Shown in pieces: positions 8,739-10,004 of a stretch of 10,004 nucleotides of DNA (position 1 is the stretch's first letter; every line of letters begins with the position of its first letter). Under the pieces are notes generated by a model. That model did not search any database, was not told where the DNA came from, and saw only the letters and a list, made by a program, of their open reading frames with translations. The position numbers were made by a program, and so were the translations under genes. The DNA lies in NCBI GenBank assembly GCA_002707905.1, contig PAOF01000006.1:5144-15147 (forward strand). The letters are read 5' to 3'. This DNA comes from Fidelibacterota bacterium. Lineage in GTDB: Bacteria; Fidelibacterota; Marinisomatia; Marinisomatales; S15-B10.

Positions 8739-8773
8739 GTAAATATTAAGCAGCTTTTATATTAACCCCCGAA
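8719..8773 (+). promoter_or_regulatory. Proposed antiterminator of the lysW leader
   Basis: TTTGGGGG at 8719-8726 can pair with CCCCCGAA at 8766-8773 over 8 bp, including one G-U pair and leaving a 39-nt loop. This takes up exactly the 5' arm of the terminator at 8764-8797. Runs of five or six G or C are rare in this AT-rich DNA, so two G-runs competing for one C-run is suggestive. The mechanism is inferred. Confidence 0.4.
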
Positions 8774-8797
8774 TAAAATTGTTTGGGGGTTTTTTTT
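8764..8797 (+). terminator. Intrinsic terminator/attenuator upstream of lysW
   Basis: AACCCCCGAA (8764-8773) pairs with TTTGGGGGTT (8782-8791), 10 bp with one G-U pair and an 8-nt loop, followed by a T-run to 8797. It would end the argGH transcript or attenuate transcription into lysW. The T-run ends 25 nt before the lysW start, the same distance as in the argG leader, and the C5/G5 stem core is also the same. Confidence 0.75.
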
Positions 8798-8810
8798 AAC
8801 TAAAAAAGAA

Positions 8811-8816
8811 AAGGAG
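8811..8816 (+). promoter_or_regulatory. Strong Shine-Dalgarno of lysW
   Basis: AAGGAG lies 6 nt before the lysW ATG and is the best ribosome binding site in the window. Most other genes here have weak or no Shine-Dalgarno. Strong translation would suit a carrier protein needed in stoichiometric amounts. Confidence 0.7.
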
Positions 8817-8822
8817 AATGTA

Positions 8823-8993
8823 ATGTCTCAAGGTACATGTGAAGAATGTGGATCAGAAATTGAACTTGAAAGTGGAACTGTTGAAAATGAAATCATAGAT
8901 TGTGATGATTGTGGAGCAGAGCTAGAAGTTATTTCATTAGATCCTGTAAAGTTAGATCCTGCGCCAGAAGAACAAGAGGATTGGGGTGAATAG
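8823..8993 (+). CDS. lysW: LysW amino-group carrier protein
   Basis: LysW is a small acidic carrier whose C-terminal Glu side chain is joined to the amino group of 2-aminoadipate (lysine route) or glutamate (arginine/ornithine route). This shields the amino group and presents the intermediate to later enzymes. The 56-residue product has the hallmarks of the family: a four-cysteine zinc site (CEEC, Cys6/Cys9; CDDC, Cys27/Cys30), the segment [20 protein letters not shown] close to Thermus LysW, and the C-terminal signature EDWGE ending in Glu56. It is easily missed because of its length. A strong AAGGAG precedes the ATG. The ligase gene begins 33 nt downstream. The position next to argGH suggests a role in arginine synthesis, though lysine synthesis is not excluded. 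Confidence 0.95.
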   Translation: MSQGTCEECGSEIELESGTVENEIIDCDDCGAELEVISLDPVKLDPAPEEQEDWGE

Positions 8994-9026
8994 TATTTTT
9001 TTTATTGAATTCTTAGGCTCCTAATT

Positions 9027-9857
9027 GTGAATATAGGAATTTTATTTTCAAAAATACGTGTTGAAGAGAAACTTCTAATTGAGGAGATGAAGAAAAGAAG
9101 AAATGTTACATTAAAATTAATTGATAGTAGAAAATTAATAATTAATCCTGAAGACAATTTAGGAATAGATGTTCTTCTTGATAGAGAAATTGCTTCATCT
9201 AAAGCACTACATGTTGTAGAAATGTTAAAAAACTCAACAGTAAGATGTATAAATAGTTACGATGTAATTAGAATTTGTGGTGATAAAGTTTTTACATCGA
9301 GATGGTTAAGTAAAAAAGGGGTTCCAACGCCAAGAATAAAAGTAGCTTTCACAAAAGAAAGTGCTCTAGAGGCAATTGAGGAAATGGGATATCCAGTTGT
9401 TCTTAAGCCTGTTGATGGTTCTTGGGGTAGATTGATTGCAAAAATTGAAAATAAAAATTCTGCTCTCGCTATTTTGGAACACAAATCATATCTAAGTTCA
9501 TTTTATCATTCCATTTTTTATTTACAAGAATATATTAATAAACCAGATAGAGATATTAGAGTATTAATGATTGATGATGAACCAATTTGTGCATCTTATA
9601 GAAAATCTTCTGATTGGTTAACGAATGTATCAAAAGGTGCAACTACTGAAGAATGTATTATTACTCCGGAATTAGAAAAGATTTCAATCATGGCTTCCAG
9701 AGCGGTTGGAGGAGGTGCTTTGGCAATTGATATTATGGAAACATCAGATGGTTTTACTGTTAATGAAATTAATTGTTCAATGGAATTTAAAGGTAGTATG
9801 CATGCTGTAAAAACAAATATTCCAGCTATAATAGTAGATTATTGTTTAAAAAATTAA
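9027..9857 (+). CDS. lysX: LysX/ArgX-family LysW-amino acid ligase
   Basis: This ATP-grasp enzyme ligates 2-aminoadipate or glutamate to the C-terminal Glu of LysW. The 276 residues match the family length. The N-terminal segment IGILFSKIRVEEKLL (3-17) is typical. The ATP-grasp core includes GDKVFTSRWLSKKGVPTPR (85-103), VVLKPVDGSWGR (124-135; Lys127 contacts ATP) and ALAIDIM (231-237). The metal and substrate end is VNEINCSMEFKGSMH (245-259; Glu247, Asn249). The segment NCSMEFKG resembles the NHTMEFKN-like segment I recall from Thermus LysX. This region helps set glutamate versus aminoadipate specificity, but I cannot decide the substrate from it. The GTG start at 9027 is the first one after an in-frame TGA (9006-9008). 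RimK-type glutamate ligases are related, but the adjacent lysW settles the assignment. A second copy starts 10 nt downstream. Confidence 0.92.
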   Translation: MNIGILFSKIRVEEKLLIEEMKKRRNVTLKLIDSRKLIINPEDNLGIDVLLDREIASSKALHVVEMLKNSTVRCINSYDVIRICGDKVFTSRWLSKKGVPTPRIKVAFTKESALEAIEEMGYPVVLKPVDGSWGRLIAKIENKNSALAILEHKSYLSSFYHSIFYLQEYINKPDRDIRVLMIDDEPICASYRKSSDWLTNVSKGATTEECIITPELEKISIMASRAVGGGALAIDIMETSDGFTVNEINCSMEFKGSMHAVKTNIPAIIVDYCLKN

Positions 9858-9867
9858 TTTAAGAATT

Positions 9868-10004
9868 ATGAGTATAAAAATAGGATTGCTATTATCAAGA
9901 GTTCGCCAAGAAGAGAAATTACTTCTCAAAGAAGCTGAAAATCGAAATTTAAACATCATAAAAATTGATAGTAGATATTTAAAATTAGGCTTAAATGATA
10001 AATA
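9868..10004 (+). CDS. Second LysX/ArgX-family ligase, 5' part only
   Basis: Forty-five codons are visible before the window ends. KIGLLLSRVRQEEKLLLKE (4-22) and IKIDSRYL are clearly paralogous to the preceding ligase (NIGILFSKIRVEEKLLIEE and LKLIDSRKL), with about half of the aligned residues identical. The ATP-grasp core lies outside the window. The gene starts 10 nt after the first ligase and is surely co-transcribed with it. Two neighbouring ligases with one LysW suggest one for glutamate (ArgX) and one for 2-aminoadipate (LysX), as known in Sulfolobus, where both share a LysW. Which is which cannot be told here. Confidence 0.85.
   Translation, partial: MSIKIGLLLSRVRQEEKLLLKEAENRNLNIIKIDSRYLKLGLNDK

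Noticed and set aside
8618..8749. A 43-codon ORF whose ATG overlaps the argH stop (TAATG).
   Set aside because: The product has no recognisable features and shares its DNA with another short ORF in a different frame. I mention it only as part of the lysW leader.

Overview
The window is strongly AT-rich and gene-dense. It carries ordinary bacterial housekeeping genes, with no mobile element, rRNA, tRNA or CRISPR array that I can see. The start of the argininosuccinate lyase (WDKGFEVDKRVEEFTVGND) resembles Bacteroidota/FCB-type ArgH. A LysW carrier protein lies in the same gene block. Together with the low GC this suits an uncultured, probably marine FCB-type bacterium such as Marinimicrobia (SAR406). 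That placement is an inference from protein style and composition, not a phylogenetic result.

Layout. The left 1.5 kb is read leftwards: an AroQ-fold protein that has lost its catalytic residues, overlapping by 14 nt an M23 zinc-peptidase lipoprotein. A divergent gap (1522-1710) follows. From there everything runs rightwards: carA-carB (8-nt overlap), a 187-nt leader, argG-argH, a 204-nt leader, lysW, a LysX/ArgX-family ligase, and the first 45 codons of a second ligase of the same family, cut by the window end.

How the genes fit together. CarAB makes carbamoyl phosphate for both arginine and pyrimidines. ArgG and ArgH convert citrulline to arginine. LysW is the small acidic carrier protein that protects the amino group of glutamate (arginine route) or 2-aminoadipate (lysine route). 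LysX/ArgX ligases attach the amino acid to the C-terminal Glu of LysW. Finding this carrier set beside carAB and argGH suggests a bacterium making ornithine/arginine on LysW rather than through N-acetylglutamate. The two tandem ligases may split glutamate and aminoadipate between them.

The most interesting signal is between the genes. The argG and lysW leaders each end in a C5/G5 hairpin followed by T8-T9, and each T-run stops exactly 25 nt before the start codon. In both leaders an upstream G-run element can pair with the 5' arm of the terminator instead. In the argG leader this element overlaps the stop codon of a 17-codon, Lys/Arg-rich ORF with its own ribosome binding site, which is classical attenuator geometry. 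This would let carAB be expressed for pyrimidines while the arginine-specific genes are gated separately. A third, simpler hairpin lies directly before carA.
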